64,000 bases of DNA from Agrilactobacillus composti DSM 18527 = JCM 14202 (GTDB lineage: Bacteria > Bacillota > Bacilli > Lactobacillales > Lactobacillaceae), in contig NZ_AZGA01000088.1 of assembly GCF_001436375.1 (NCBI RefSeq), positions 298,714 to 362,713 on the forward strand. Direction: 5' to 3'. Both the position numbers and the translations under genes were made by a program. How positions within the stretch are numbered: position 1 is the first letter of the stretch; each line of letters opens with the position of its first letter. This document shows, one piece after another, positions 43,146 to 51,807 of the stretch. The notes below the pieces were generated by a model that made no database searches, was not told the DNA's origin, and was given only the letters and a program-made list of their open reading frames with translations.

Positions 43146-44330
43146 ATGACCAAACCTAAATATTGGAACCAGTCCTTATTATGGATCGGCGCAGCTATTT
43201 CCATCGCCGAGATCATCACCGGGACCCTGTTGGCACCCCTGGGCCTACAAAAGGGCCTGTTAGCCATTTTCCTAGGCCATTTTATTGGTTGTTTTGTCTT
43301 CTTACTGCCCGCCAGTTACATTGCCACGGCTCAGAAGAAAACCGCCATTGAAACCACGGATGATTCTTTTGGCAAATTGGGCGTGAACCTCTTTTCTTTG
43401 ATCAACGGCCTGCAACTCATCGGCTGGACTGCCGTGATGATCATTTACGCCGCCCAAGCAATGACCGGTGTTTCTAAACGTTGGTTTTCCTTCTCTAATT
43501 TCCCATTAATGGCGATTTTAGTGGCAGCCTTCATCATCATCTGGCTCTTGTTGAATAACACTTGGTTTTTCAAACTCAACAACGCCATGGTCATTATTTT
43601 ATTCATCGGGGTCTTGATCATGATCGCCGTGATGTTCACTGGCAGTGCCCATAGTAATGCCGCCATTACCGGGGGCATGAGCTTTGGGGCCGCCGTGGAA
43701 TTAAACGTCACCATGGCCTTATCCTGGTTGCCGTTGATCGGCGACTACTCTAAAACCTCTGGTAAGCCCTTTAAGTGGGCCCTGGTCAGTGCTGGCAGTT
43801 ACTGCTTTGGCAGTTTATTAATGTTTAGCATTGGTTTGACCACCGTGATCATCACCGGTTATCAAGACTTTACCGCTTGGCTGGCCCAATCCAACCTGGG
43901 CGTGTTGGCCTTGATCATCATTATTTTCTCCACCGTGACCACCACTTACTTAGATGCTTATTCCGCCGCCGTCAGCTTCAACAATGTCTTTAAGGGCAAA
44001 CACAATAATTACTTAGGTGTGGCTGTGACCGTAGGCGGCTTGGTGCTGGCCCTGGTGTTGTCCATGAACGTGTACATTAATTTCTTATACTTCATTGGTT
44101 CCGTGTTCGCACCGTTATATGCCATTGTTTTTGCCAACTACTGGCGCAAAAGTCAGGTCATTCCCAAATATGTCAATTTTGCTCTCTGGATTTTAGGTAT
44201 CTTTGGCTATTATCAATTACAGCGCTTTGACTTCTTCGGCGGTACCACGCTATTAATTGGCTTGATTTTAGTTGTTTTCGTGCTGGCTTTACAAGTACCT
44301 TTTGGGGCCAGACGCAAGCAACGGGAATAA
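43146..44330 (+). CDS. cytX: CytX-type hydroxymethylpyrimidine permease (NCS1)
   Basis: About 394 residues with around ten to twelve helices; ATG 43146 has GGGGG upstream. WIGAAISIAEIITGTLLAPLG is the NCS1 N-terminal helix and SWLPLIGDYSK the substrate-site helix of CytX/CodB-like proteins. It imports the pyrimidine part of thiamine for ThiD. Last gene of the operon. Confidence 0.9.
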   Translation: MTKPKYWNQSLLWIGAAISIAEIITGTLLAPLGLQKGLLAIFLGHFIGCFVFLLPASYIATAQKKTAIETTDDSFGKLGVNLFSLINGLQLIGWTAVMIIYAAQAMTGVSKRWFSFSNFPLMAILVAAFIIIWLLLNNTWFFKLNNAMVIILFIGVLIMIAVMFTGSAHSNAAITGGMSFGAAVELNVTMALSWLPLIGDYSKTSGKPFKWALVSAGSYCFGSLLMFSIGLTTVIITGYQDFTAWLAQSNLGVLALIIIIFSTVTTTYLDAYSAAVSFNNVFKGKHNNYLGVAVTVGGLVLALVLSMNVYINFLYFIGSVFAPLYAIVFANYWRKSQVIPKYVNFALWILGIFGYYQLQRFDFFGGTTLLIGLILVVFVLALQVPFGARRKQRE

Positions 44331-44335
44331 ATAAT

Positions 44336-44375
44336 AAGCTCCTGCCCAATTGATGGGGTACAGGAGCTTTCTTTG
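44336..44375 (+). terminator. terminator after cytX
   Basis: AAGCTCCTG pairs with CAGGAGCTT, followed by TCTTTG. It lies six bases past the cytX stop. Confidence 0.85.
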
Positions 44376-44381
44376 TGAGTA

Positions 44382-44963
44382 TTAGTTGTTCACTGTAACA
44401 TCTGTGGCTTTCACCCATTGATTAGTACCAATCCGGTAAGCTGTTGGGGTACCGGTGTTGTCATAGGCGATTTCAAAAACCTGCCAGAGATTATATTGGG
44501 TGCTTAAGCGGCCATTGGGTTGGGTGGCTTTGGCATTGCTATAAATTTGCACGCTTTGATAGTTGGAATTGATCAGGATGCCATTGGCCGTCTTGGTAGT
44601 GGCATTGCCCTGATTGCTGTTACCCGTGGTTTGCTGCAAATCACTAGCTTTTACCCATTGGCCGTTGCCTAGGTCATAGGCAATCACATTGCCGCTAGTA
44701 TCTTTGGCTTCTCGGGTGACCCGCCAGTCGGAAATATTGGTGGCTAATTGCTTACCAGTACTTTGGGTAGCTTGGGGATCAGCATAAATCGTTAATCCTT
44801 GATTGTTAGATTTAATAGTTGTATTGGCAGTTTGAATGGTTGGTTCAGTGGTGGTAGCTGCGCTGGCCGCCCCTAGGGAAGTTAGACCAATAGTGGCTAC
44901 GCCAACGATGGCAGATGCACTCAGCGCCATGGATTTAAATTTTGATTTTTTATTTTTATTCAT
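44382..44963 (-). CDS. exported protein with two SLAP-like wall repeats
   Basis: About 193 residues from ATG 44963 after AAAGGGG. A signal peptide ends near GAASAAT. Two repeats of about 65 residues follow, each ending in a motif such as YDLGNGQWVKASDL or YRIGTNQWVKATDV. This resembles the surface-layer-protein-A (SLAP) domain that binds the cell wall in lactobacilli. There is no other domain, so it may be a small wall-coating protein. The repeats are related to those of the larger protein at 58783-60318. Confidence 0.8.
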   Translation of the reverse strand: MNKNKKSKFKSMALSASAIVGVATIGLTSLGAASAATTTEPTIQTANTTIKSNNQGLTIYADPQATQSTGKQLATNISDWRVTREAKDTSGNVIAYDLGNGQWVKASDLQQTTGNSNQGNATTKTANGILINSNYQSVQIYSNAKATQPNGRLSTQYNLWQVFEIAYDNTGTPTAYRIGTNQWVKATDVTVNN

Positions 44964-45132
44964 CGTGAAACGCCCCTTTAAATTAATAGTTACTCGCAAT
45001 CAAACTTGATTACTTGAACCCTAGTTTACCGGTGGGGTGTGATGATTCTGCCAAGATCAAATGACTTAATCATGATAAGTGTGTGTTTATTTGTAAATCT
45101 GAATGAATATTTATGAAGGAAGGATGATTTCT

Positions 45133-45885
45133 ATGAATAGAACAGTTTTGATCACCGGTGCCAGTGAAGGTTTAGGAGCAAAAATTGCCCAGGCTTACGG
45201 GGCTCAGGGCTACAATGTTATTGTGAACTATTTTCAAAATGAGACCGCCGCTAACGAAGTCGTGGCCAGCATTGGCAACGACCAGGCTTTGGCCCTACAA
45301 GCTGATGTGCGGGATAAAGCCCAGGTGGCCCAATTAGTAGCCAGTGGTAAAGCTCGTTTTGACCGGATCGATACCGTGGTAAACAATGCGTTGGTGGGCT
45401 TTAAATTTGATCCTGTGGCTCAAAAGAAATTTGAAGATTTAACTTGGGCCGATCACCAAACCCAATTGGATGGCACGTTAAAAGGCGCCTTTAATGTCAT
45501 TAGTAGCGTCTATCCAATTCTAAAAACCCAAAAATATGGCCGCATTGTCAATATTGGCACCAATTTATTCCAAAATCCCGTAGTCCCTTATCACGAATAC
45601 ACTACGGCTAAGGCAGCTTTATTGGGGATGACTCGAAATCTTGCGGCGGAATTTGGCCAGTATGGCATTACTGTCAACATGGTGTCCGGCGGCCTCTTAA
45701 AAACCACTCGGGCCAGTGCGGTCACCACCCCAGAAGTCTTTCAAATGATCGCCCAAAGCACGCCCTTGCAAAAGGTGACCACGCCCGATGACGTGGCCCA
45801 AGTCGTGGTCTTCGTTGGCTCTGAAAAAGCAGGCGGCCTCACCGGACAAAACATCACTGTGGACGGTGGTTTAACCATGAACTAA
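45133..45885 (+). CDS. short-chain dehydrogenase/reductase
   Basis: About 250 residues from ATG 45133, preceded by GAAGGAAGG. TGASEGLGAKIAQAYG is the NAD(P) loop, NNAL the structural Asn block and YHEYTTAKAAL holds the Tyr-x3-Lys pair. GQNITVDGGLTMN at the end is usual for 3-oxoacyl-ACP-reductase-like SDRs. Substrate unknown. It stands alone. Confidence 0.93.
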   Translation: MNRTVLITGASEGLGAKIAQAYGAQGYNVIVNYFQNETAANEVVASIGNDQALALQADVRDKAQVAQLVASGKARFDRIDTVVNNALVGFKFDPVAQKKFEDLTWADHQTQLDGTLKGAFNVISSVYPILKTQKYGRIVNIGTNLFQNPVVPYHEYTTAKAALLGMTRNLAAEFGQYGITVNMVSGGLLKTTRASAVTTPEVFQMIAQSTPLQKVTTPDDVAQVVVFVGSEKAGGLTGQNITVDGGLTMN

Positions 45886-45929
45886 AAAACTGCTTCAGTT
45901 CTGACCGAATCGTCAGGGCTGAAACAGTT
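45884..45929. terminator. terminator between the SDR and uspA-like genes
   Basis: AACTG-C-TTCAG-TT-CTGAC pairs with GTCAG-GG-CTGAA-A-CAGTT (interrupted stem). T6 is on the minus strand, so it mainly serves the leftward stress-protein gene. Confidence 0.75.
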
Positions 45930-45984
45930 TAGCTGGATTCTAAAAATGAGCCATTCATCATGGATTAAGCAATACCTCGGTCTT

Positions 45985-46401
45985 TTAACGGACAATCAAC
46001 ACTTGGGTCTTCGCTCGCCGGGAAACATAGTCTGAGACAGACCCCAATAATAGTCGTTCGGTTCTGGAACGACCAGTGGCACTGATCACGATTAAATCGA
46101 TGTTCAATTCCTTAGGTAAATTCTCAGCGATAATTTCTCGAGGACTGCCCTCTTCTTGGCGGGTCTCAAAATTCGTGAGGCCTTTGCCTTTGGCTGTTGT
46201 GGCCAACTTCTCCAAGTCAGACTTGGCATTGGCCCGGGCTGCAGGTAGTACCTCAGTGGACCGATCATAATACAAGGGCTCCACGACTTCAACAATATAA
46301 AGCTTCGCATCAAAAGTCTTTGCCAGATCAACTGCCTGGTCAAAGGCTTTTTGTGCTTGGGCGGAACCGTCTGTTGCAATCAAAATATTCTTATAAGCCA
46401 T
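45985..46401 (-). CDS. universal stress protein (UspA family)
   Basis: A 138-residue single Usp domain. NILIATDGSAQAQKAF starts the fold, and SATGRSRTERLLLGSVSDYV with TQVLIVR is close to the G-x2-G-x9-G-S ATP-binding pattern. AGAAAGGAAG precedes the ATG. A monocistronic leftward gene, which acts in stress adaptation by analogy. Confidence 0.93.
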   Translation of the reverse strand: MAYKNILIATDGSAQAQKAFDQAVDLAKTFDAKLYIVEVVEPLYYDRSTEVLPAARANAKSDLEKLATTAKGKGLTNFETRQEEGSPREIIAENLPKELNIDLIVISATGRSRTERLLLGSVSDYVSRRAKTQVLIVR

Positions 46402-46648
46402 ATGACATCTTCCTTTCTAATCAAGGACAAATACTGTAATCTCCATCAATATTCACCGGAATCGATGGTGATTAAATACACCAGCTCTACCTTGATTATA
46501 GACGATTGGGGGGCATGGGGGCAAAAAATTGGCTAGGAATGCAAGTTGATTGGTATCAGATTGAATTCTAACTAACCGTAGAAACCGAAATAACGGTAAA
46601 GGTGCATGAATTACGTTTGATTCCATGAAATAACACTATTACTTAAAT

Positions 46649-46667
46649 TTGGGAACAGCGGAAGTTG
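46649..46667 (+). repeat. inverted repeat IR1, left copy (hsdS 5' end)
   Basis: TTGGGAACAGCGGAAGTTG, identical over 19 bases to the reverse complement of 50142-50160. It lies at the very beginning of the silent hsdS cassette and at the N-terminal WEQRKL codons of the expressed hsdS. Confidence 0.92.
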
Positions 46668-47861
46668 AATGAGCTCAGTCAAATAACGGATACAAAACAC
46701 GCCACTGCTCCAATTGTAAATTATGAAACTCAGTTTAAAATGATTAGAACATCAACTGTTAGAAGTGGACATCTTCACACGAAAATGATGGATAGTGTTA
46801 CATATGAAGTATATGAAGAATGGTCTGAAAGAATTCATTTAAAAGCTGATGATGTTGTATTCTCAAGAGAGGCACCTATGGGTGAATCTGCTATTATACC
46901 TGATAATAATAACAAATATTTTCTAGGGCAGCGTATGGTTGGCATTCGAACAAGTACAAGTCTAGATCCTGTATTTTTAATATCAACTTTTCAGGCACCA
47001 AAGTTCAGGAAAGAAATACTAATTAGAAATGCTGAGTCAACAACAGTGGCTAATTTTGGAATTCCGAGTATAAAAAGTTATGAAATTGACTTGCCTCAAA
47101 TAAATGAACAATCTAAAATTAGTAGATTTTTCAAATTAATTGGTATTATTATCGCCCTTCATCAGCGTAAGCTCGAGCTACTTAAAAAGCTTAAACAGGG
47201 ATACCTGCAAAAACTGTTACCACAAGATGGGCGAAAAGTGCCAAAATTAAGATTCGCTCAATTTAGTGGTGATTGGGAAAAGCATGAGTTAGCCAGCGTT
47301 GTAAAGATGGTCAGATCTTATCCATTGTCCAGAGAAGTTGAGTGGCCTTCAGACACGGGATATCGTTATATCCACTATGGTGACATACATACTGGCAAAG
47401 CAAGAATTATTACGAATTCTAGTAGATTACCAGCTATTCTAGGTGGTAACTATACGCCTTTACAAGAGGGGGATATAATCATTGCGGATGCGTCTGAGGA
47501 TTATCAAGAAATTGCACTGCCAGCTGTCTTGATATCGATTAAAAATAAAGAAAGAGTAATTGCAGGATTACATACAATTGCATTTAGGCCATCGGAGTCG
47601 CTGAATTCTTTATTTTTGTACTATGTTTTAACAGCACCAACGTTCCGATATTACGGGTATCGCATGGGCCAAGGGCTTAAAGTATTTGGAATTAGTAAAT
47701 CTAACGTGAATAAATTCACTATATTTTTCCCATCACGCACTGAACAATCTAAAATCGTAAATCTTTTATATTCACTCAACAACACTATTGTCATGATCCA
47801 GAAAGAGATAGACAATCTGAAAGAAATGAAAAAAGGTTATCTAGCCCATTTATTTATTTAA
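46650..47861 (+). pseudogene. hsdS: silent hsdS cassette (type I specificity subunit without 5' end)
   Basis: This frame encodes two target-recognition domains separated by the conserved helix HQRKLELLKKLKQGYLQKL and ends in a second conserved helix. It opens with WEQRKL directly at the inverted repeat, and a TAA lies two codons earlier (46644-46646). There is no start codon with a ribosome binding site, so it is not expressed as it stands. It faces the expressed hsdS across a recombinase gene. The recognition domains differ from those of the active gene. Its function is as a store of DNA-specificity modules brought in by inversion. Confidence 0.88.
47154..47243 (+). repeat. inverted repeat IR2, left copy (central hsdS helix)
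   Basis: This stretch of about 90 bases encodes the central HsdS helix and the RKVPKLRF linker. Compared with the reverse complement of 49587-49676 it has identical runs of 20 bases (47154-47173) and 21 bases (47223-47243). Similarity continues to about 47285. Confidence 0.9.
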
Positions 47862-47946
47862 AAAATGTTTTGAAATATTGACCCCTCTTAGATAATAAGT
47901 ATCGGTAGTTTTCTATCAAACATAATTATCAAGGAGGGCTTTTATC

Positions 47947-48873
47947 ATGCCTAGATCTAAATCAACACAATTGTTTCATCAATATTTTGAAGAATGGATT
48001 GAGCTTTATAAGGTTAATGCAATCCGGTCAGTAACATTAGACAAGTATTACATGACACTGAAGTGGGTCACCAAACTTGCCCCCGATTTGCGCATCCAGG
48101 ATATCACGCGTCGTACCTACCAGCAGCTCATCAATGATTACGCACTCGAACACGAAAAACAAACGACCAAAGATTTTCATCATCAAGTCAAAAGTGCAAT
48201 TATGGATGCTGTGGATGAGGGACTGATTAAACAGAACCCAACCCGGAAGATTGTTATAAAAGGTAAACAACCTCGAGAGAAGAAGCAGAAGTTTCTAAAC
48301 CAATTCGAAGTCCAGCAATTACTGCACCAATTGAACCTTAATTCGACTATTAATTGGGATTGGTATATTCTGTTAGTTGTTAAGACGGGATTGCGTTTTG
48401 CCGAAGCACTTGCGTTAACGCCGGCAGACTTTGATTTCAACAAGCAGACTGTAAGCGTGGATAAAACCTGGAATTATCGAAATACAAAAGGTGGATTTCA
48501 ACCAACCAAAAATATAACCTCTATTCGTAAAGTACAAATTGACTGGCAACTTGCAATGCAATTTTCACAAATTATCAAGGATTTGCCGGACAGTCAACCA
48601 ATCTTTGTAAGAAAACGTGTCTTTAATTCCACTATCAATCAGCGATTGAAGGTGTTGTGTGAAAAAGCTAGAATTCCAGTTATTTCCGTTCATGGCTTGC
48701 GTCACACACACGCCTCGCTACTATTATTTGCAGGCGTATCGATAGCAAGTGTCGCAAAGCGACTGGGCCATTCAAGTATGACAACAACCCAAGAGACATA
48801 TCTGCATATCATTCAAGAGTTAGAAGCTCAAGATGGCGAAAAAATTATGAGGCAAATGGCTCAATTGATGTAG
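47947..48873 (+). CDS. tyrosine recombinase of the hsdS invertible locus
   Basis: A 308-residue site-specific recombinase. The N-terminal 100 residues are a SAM-like core-binding domain. The catalytic domain has Arg in KTGLRFAEAL, His-x-x-Arg in HGLRHTHAS, and Tyr in TTTQETYLHI with the preceding GHSS. It lies between two inverted hsdS genes, and the inverted repeats at 46649/50142 and 47154/49587 flank it, so its likely job is to invert the region between them. AAGGAGGG precedes the ATG. Such recombinases are known from phase-variable type I systems of streptococci. Confidence 0.93.
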   Translation: MPRSKSTQLFHQYFEEWIELYKVNAIRSVTLDKYYMTLKWVTKLAPDLRIQDITRRTYQQLINDYALEHEKQTTKDFHHQVKSAIMDAVDEGLIKQNPTRKIVIKGKQPREKKQKFLNQFEVQQLLHQLNLNSTINWDWYILLVVKTGLRFAEALALTPADFDFNKQTVSVDKTWNYRNTKGGFQPTKNITSIRKVQIDWQLAMQFSQIIKDLPDSQPIFVRKRVFNSTINQRLKVLCEKARIPVISVHGLRHTHASLLLFAGVSIASVAKRLGHSSMTTTQETYLHIIQELEAQDGEKIMRQMAQLM

Positions 48874-48883
48874 CAATAATAAG

Positions 48884-48934
48884 AAAGGAAATTCAGATTT
48901 CATTTTTTGCCTGAAATCTGAGTTTCCCTTTTTT
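48884..48934. terminator. terminator between recombinase and hsdS
   Basis: AAAGGAAA-TTCAGATTTCA pairs with TGAAATCTGA-GTTTCCCTT and is followed by T on the plus strand. It serves both convergent genes. Confidence 0.85.
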
Positions 48935-48983
48935 ATTTATTGGATGGTATCGTAATTTTAAAACAAGGGCTTTTGATATGTCT

Positions 48984-50225
48984 TTAAAAAAATAGATTAT
49001 TTAAATACCCCTGTTTTAACTTAGTGAGAAATTTTATTTTCTGATGATAAAGTGCGATATTATCATTTACAAGTTCAATGATGTCAACGACTTCATTTTG
49101 TTCTTTGATATCAGTTGAGACGCATATATACCCCTCTAAGAAACCAGAATTGGTAATATTCACGTTATTACGTGCTCCTACATTTACTAACGGATACAGA
49201 TATGCATCTAAACGATATTTATCCTCAAAATAAACCTGGATAATACTTGGATTAACCTCGTGAGTACTATGATAAACACAGTATAGGGATGGAACGATAC
49301 CATGAACTCCCTTATTTGTACGAACAATCCCATTCGGATACCCTTTGATTGGTGATTTAGTGTAAATTACATCTCCAGGGTATACAATGTAGTAACTTTT
49401 AACCGATTTTTCTGTAGAACGAAGGCCAAAAAATATATGCTTTTTGACTAACTCTGTTCCTAACGAGGCAGCCAAAATATTGTCTTGATCATATTTCCCA
49501 GCATTATTTCTATCGCTTGACGGAGTTAGGAACTCAGAAAGTTTACGCTTCTCCCAATCGTCACTAAATTGAGCAAATCTCAACTGTGGCACTTTTCGCC
49601 CATCTTGCGGGAATAGCTTCTGCAAATAGCCCTGTTTAAGCTTCTTAAGCAACTCAAGCTTACGCTGATGAAGGGCAATTGTATTATCAAGCACTAAAAA
49701 AAGCCGCCCAATCTTTATTTGCTCATCTAGACAGGGTGTCGATACCCTTAACTCCGAAAAACTTTTCTTATTCAGAATTGGTACTGCCTGAGTGGCCGAA
49801 AATCGCCGTAGTCGGTCCGAACTGTGTTCTAAAAGAGAGTATACAAAATCAGAATCGGTGTCACTATTGTTAATTAATGCATTGATTTGTTGATTTGTAG
49901 TGGCAGATACTTTCAATTGCCCAACTTTACCAATAGTTGATCCGATTGATACAAAAAGACTAGCACCACTTGGAAGTTGACGACCTCTTTTAAAACCGGC
50001 TTGAGTCAGTGTCGTCTTTGTGGACTCAACGAAACGATTATCTTGAATGTCCGCTGGACTGACAAATGCAAAACAGCCATCATAGTACTCACGAATAGAA
50101 GTAGCAGGGGTTGAACCAGTTACGATTTTCCCCAACCGTTCCAACTTCCGCTGTTCCCAATCGTCATGAAACCCTTTAAACCGTAATTTTGGCACTTTAC
50201 GTTGTGACTCATCTTTATTTGTCAT
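48984..50225 (-). CDS. hsdS: type I restriction-modification specificity subunit, expressed copy
   Basis: About 413 residues from ATG 50225 (AGG five to eight bases upstream), overlapping hsdM. It determines the DNA sequence recognised by the HsdMS methylase and HsdRMS restriction complex. It has a short N-terminal RKVPKLRFKGFHDDWEQRKL segment, TRD1 (GKIVTGSTPATS on), the central helix HQRKLELLKKLKQGYLQKLF, TRD2 (KRKLSEFLTPSSDRNN on) and a C-terminal helix. IR1 and IR2 lie ahead of TRD1 and TRD2. Exchange with the silent cassette would change specificity. Confidence 0.95.
   Translation of the reverse strand: MTNKDESQRKVPKLRFKGFHDDWEQRKLERLGKIVTGSTPATSIREYYDGCFAFVSPADIQDNRFVESTKTTLTQAGFKRGRQLPSGASLFVSIGSTIGKVGQLKVSATTNQQINALINNSDTDSDFVYSLLEHSSDRLRRFSATQAVPILNKKSFSELRVSTPCLDEQIKIGRLFLVLDNTIALHQRKLELLKKLKQGYLQKLFPQDGRKVPQLRFAQFSDDWEKRKLSEFLTPSSDRNNAGKYDQDNILAASLGTELVKKHIFFGLRSTEKSVKSYYIVYPGDVIYTKSPIKGYPNGIVRTNKGVHGIVPSLYCVYHSTHEVNPSIIQVYFEDKYRLDAYLYPLVNVGARNNVNITNSGFLEGYICVSTDIKEQNEVVDIIELVNDNIALYHQKIKFLTKLKQGYLNNLFF
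49587..49676 (-). repeat. inverted repeat IR2, right copy
   Basis: Matches 47154-47243 in inverted orientation, with a 21-base identical run at 49587-49607 and a 20-base run at 49657-49676. Lies in the centre of the expressed hsdS. Confidence 0.9.
50142..50160 (-). repeat. inverted repeat IR1, right copy
   Basis: CAACTTCCGCTGTTCCCAA on the plus strand, the exact reverse complement of 46649-46667. Confidence 0.92.
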
Positions 50226-51792
50226 TTGAGTCACCTTTATCCGCTTGATCCGTCCAAACTAGCTGCTTACGCATTTCATTGAATTCAGCCCAAGATTTAT
50301 CAATTTGTTCATCAACTTCAGCTAATTCTTTGAAAACAGCGTCTAAATCAATTGGTTCTTCCGGTTCGAACGTGTCCACGTATCGTGGGATGTTTAAATT
50401 GTAGTCATTTTCTTCAATTTCCTTGCGGCTAGCTACGTGTGCATACTTATCTACGCCTTTGCGCTCTTGATAAGCTGCTACAATCTTATCCACATTGGCA
50501 TCAGTCAAACTATTTTGATTTTTAGCCTTCTCAAAATCATTAGAGGCATCAATAAAGAGAATATCATTTGTGGTACGATTTTTCTTGAATACTAATACTG
50601 CCGTTGGAATACTGGTACCGTAAAACAAATTAGCTGGTAGACCAATTACTGCATCCAGTGCATTTTTCTTTTCGATAATATGTTGACGAATAGTTCCTTC
50701 GGCCGCTCCCCGGAACAAAACACCATGGGGTAAAACAACCGCCATGGTCCCTTGATCATTCAAGTGGTAAAGCATATGTTCCACAAAGGCAAAATCGGCT
50801 TTGGATTTAGGCGCTGTTTTGCCGTATTCTCTAAACCGTTCATCATCTAGTTTGCCATCCGGATTCCACTTAGCAGAATATGGGGGGTTAGCCACAACGG
50901 CATCGAATTGCATGTTGCCAACCTTATCATCCTCTAGGGTATCGCCTTGGAAAAGTTCAAAGCGAGTATAGTTGACCCCGTGCATTAATAGATTCATCCG
51001 AGCCAAGTTATAGGTGGTGCCATTGATTTCCTGGCCATAATATTTCCCAATTTTGGCATAATCACCCAATCTGAGCAGTAAGGAACCAGAACCCATGGCC
51101 GGATCATAAACAGCTTTAAGTTCTTTGTTGGTCAACGTGACTAGTCTAGCCAAGAGCTTAGACACTTGTTGCGGCGTGTAGAACTCGCCGGCCTTTTTCC
51201 CGGCAGTCGCCGCAAACTGGCCAATCAAATATTCATAGGCATCCCCTAAGACATCGATCTTGATGTCTTTTTCTTTGAAACTTATGTCAGATAAATTCAA
51301 AATTACTTTGGCAATCAAATCACTACGCTGGGCGACGGTATTACCTAGCCGCGACGAACTTAAGTCCAAGTCTTCAAACAAGCCTCGGAAATCTTGTTCA
51401 GAGGTTTGCCCTAACGTAGAATCCTGAATTTCATTGATGGCACTTTGCAGTTGCTCAATGTCAAATTCACCAACTTGAATATTTTGGACCATGGTAGAAA
51501 ATAACGAATCAGGTTGTAAAAAGTAGCCCAATTCTTGAATGATTTCTGCGCGGAGATCGTTTTTAAAGTCGGGATCTTTATACGCTTCTGCAAAGGAAAC
51601 ATCATCATTTGCCAATAGCGATTCAGCAACTTCACTGACCCGATCGGATAAGAACCTATAGAAAATTAACCCTAATATATAGTTTCGAAACTCACTGGCA
51701 TCCATATTGCCCCGAAGGTCGTTGGCAATTGCCCAGAGTCGTTTTTGTAATTCTGCTTGTTGTTGTGCCTGTGTCACGTGCGTTGCTGCCAT
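50215..51792 (-). CDS. hsdM: type I restriction-modification methyltransferase subunit
   Basis: A 525-residue N6-adenine methyltransferase. The N-terminal helical domain is followed by motif I DPAMGSGSLLL near residue 229 and the catalytic NPPY in VANPPYSAKW near residue 301. GEFYTPQQVSKLLARL is an HsdM mark. It methylates the sequence set by HsdS and supports HsdR. It overlaps hsdS by 11 bases, and hsdR lies 15 bases upstream, so all three are one transcript. Confidence 0.97.
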   Translation of the reverse strand: MAATHVTQAQQQAELQKRLWAIANDLRGNMDASEFRNYILGLIFYRFLSDRVSEVAESLLANDDVSFAEAYKDPDFKNDLRAEIIQELGYFLQPDSLFSTMVQNIQVGEFDIEQLQSAINEIQDSTLGQTSEQDFRGLFEDLDLSSSRLGNTVAQRSDLIAKVILNLSDISFKEKDIKIDVLGDAYEYLIGQFAATAGKKAGEFYTPQQVSKLLARLVTLTNKELKAVYDPAMGSGSLLLRLGDYAKIGKYYGQEINGTTYNLARMNLLMHGVNYTRFELFQGDTLEDDKVGNMQFDAVVANPPYSAKWNPDGKLDDERFREYGKTAPKSKADFAFVEHMLYHLNDQGTMAVVLPHGVLFRGAAEGTIRQHIIEKKNALDAVIGLPANLFYGTSIPTAVLVFKKNRTTNDILFIDASNDFEKAKNQNSLTDANVDKIVAAYQERKGVDKYAHVASRKEIEENDYNLNIPRYVDTFEPEEPIDLDAVFKELAEVDEQIDKSWAEFNEMRKQLVWTDQADKGDSNDK

Positions 51793-51807
51793 AAATTATA
51801 TTCTCCT

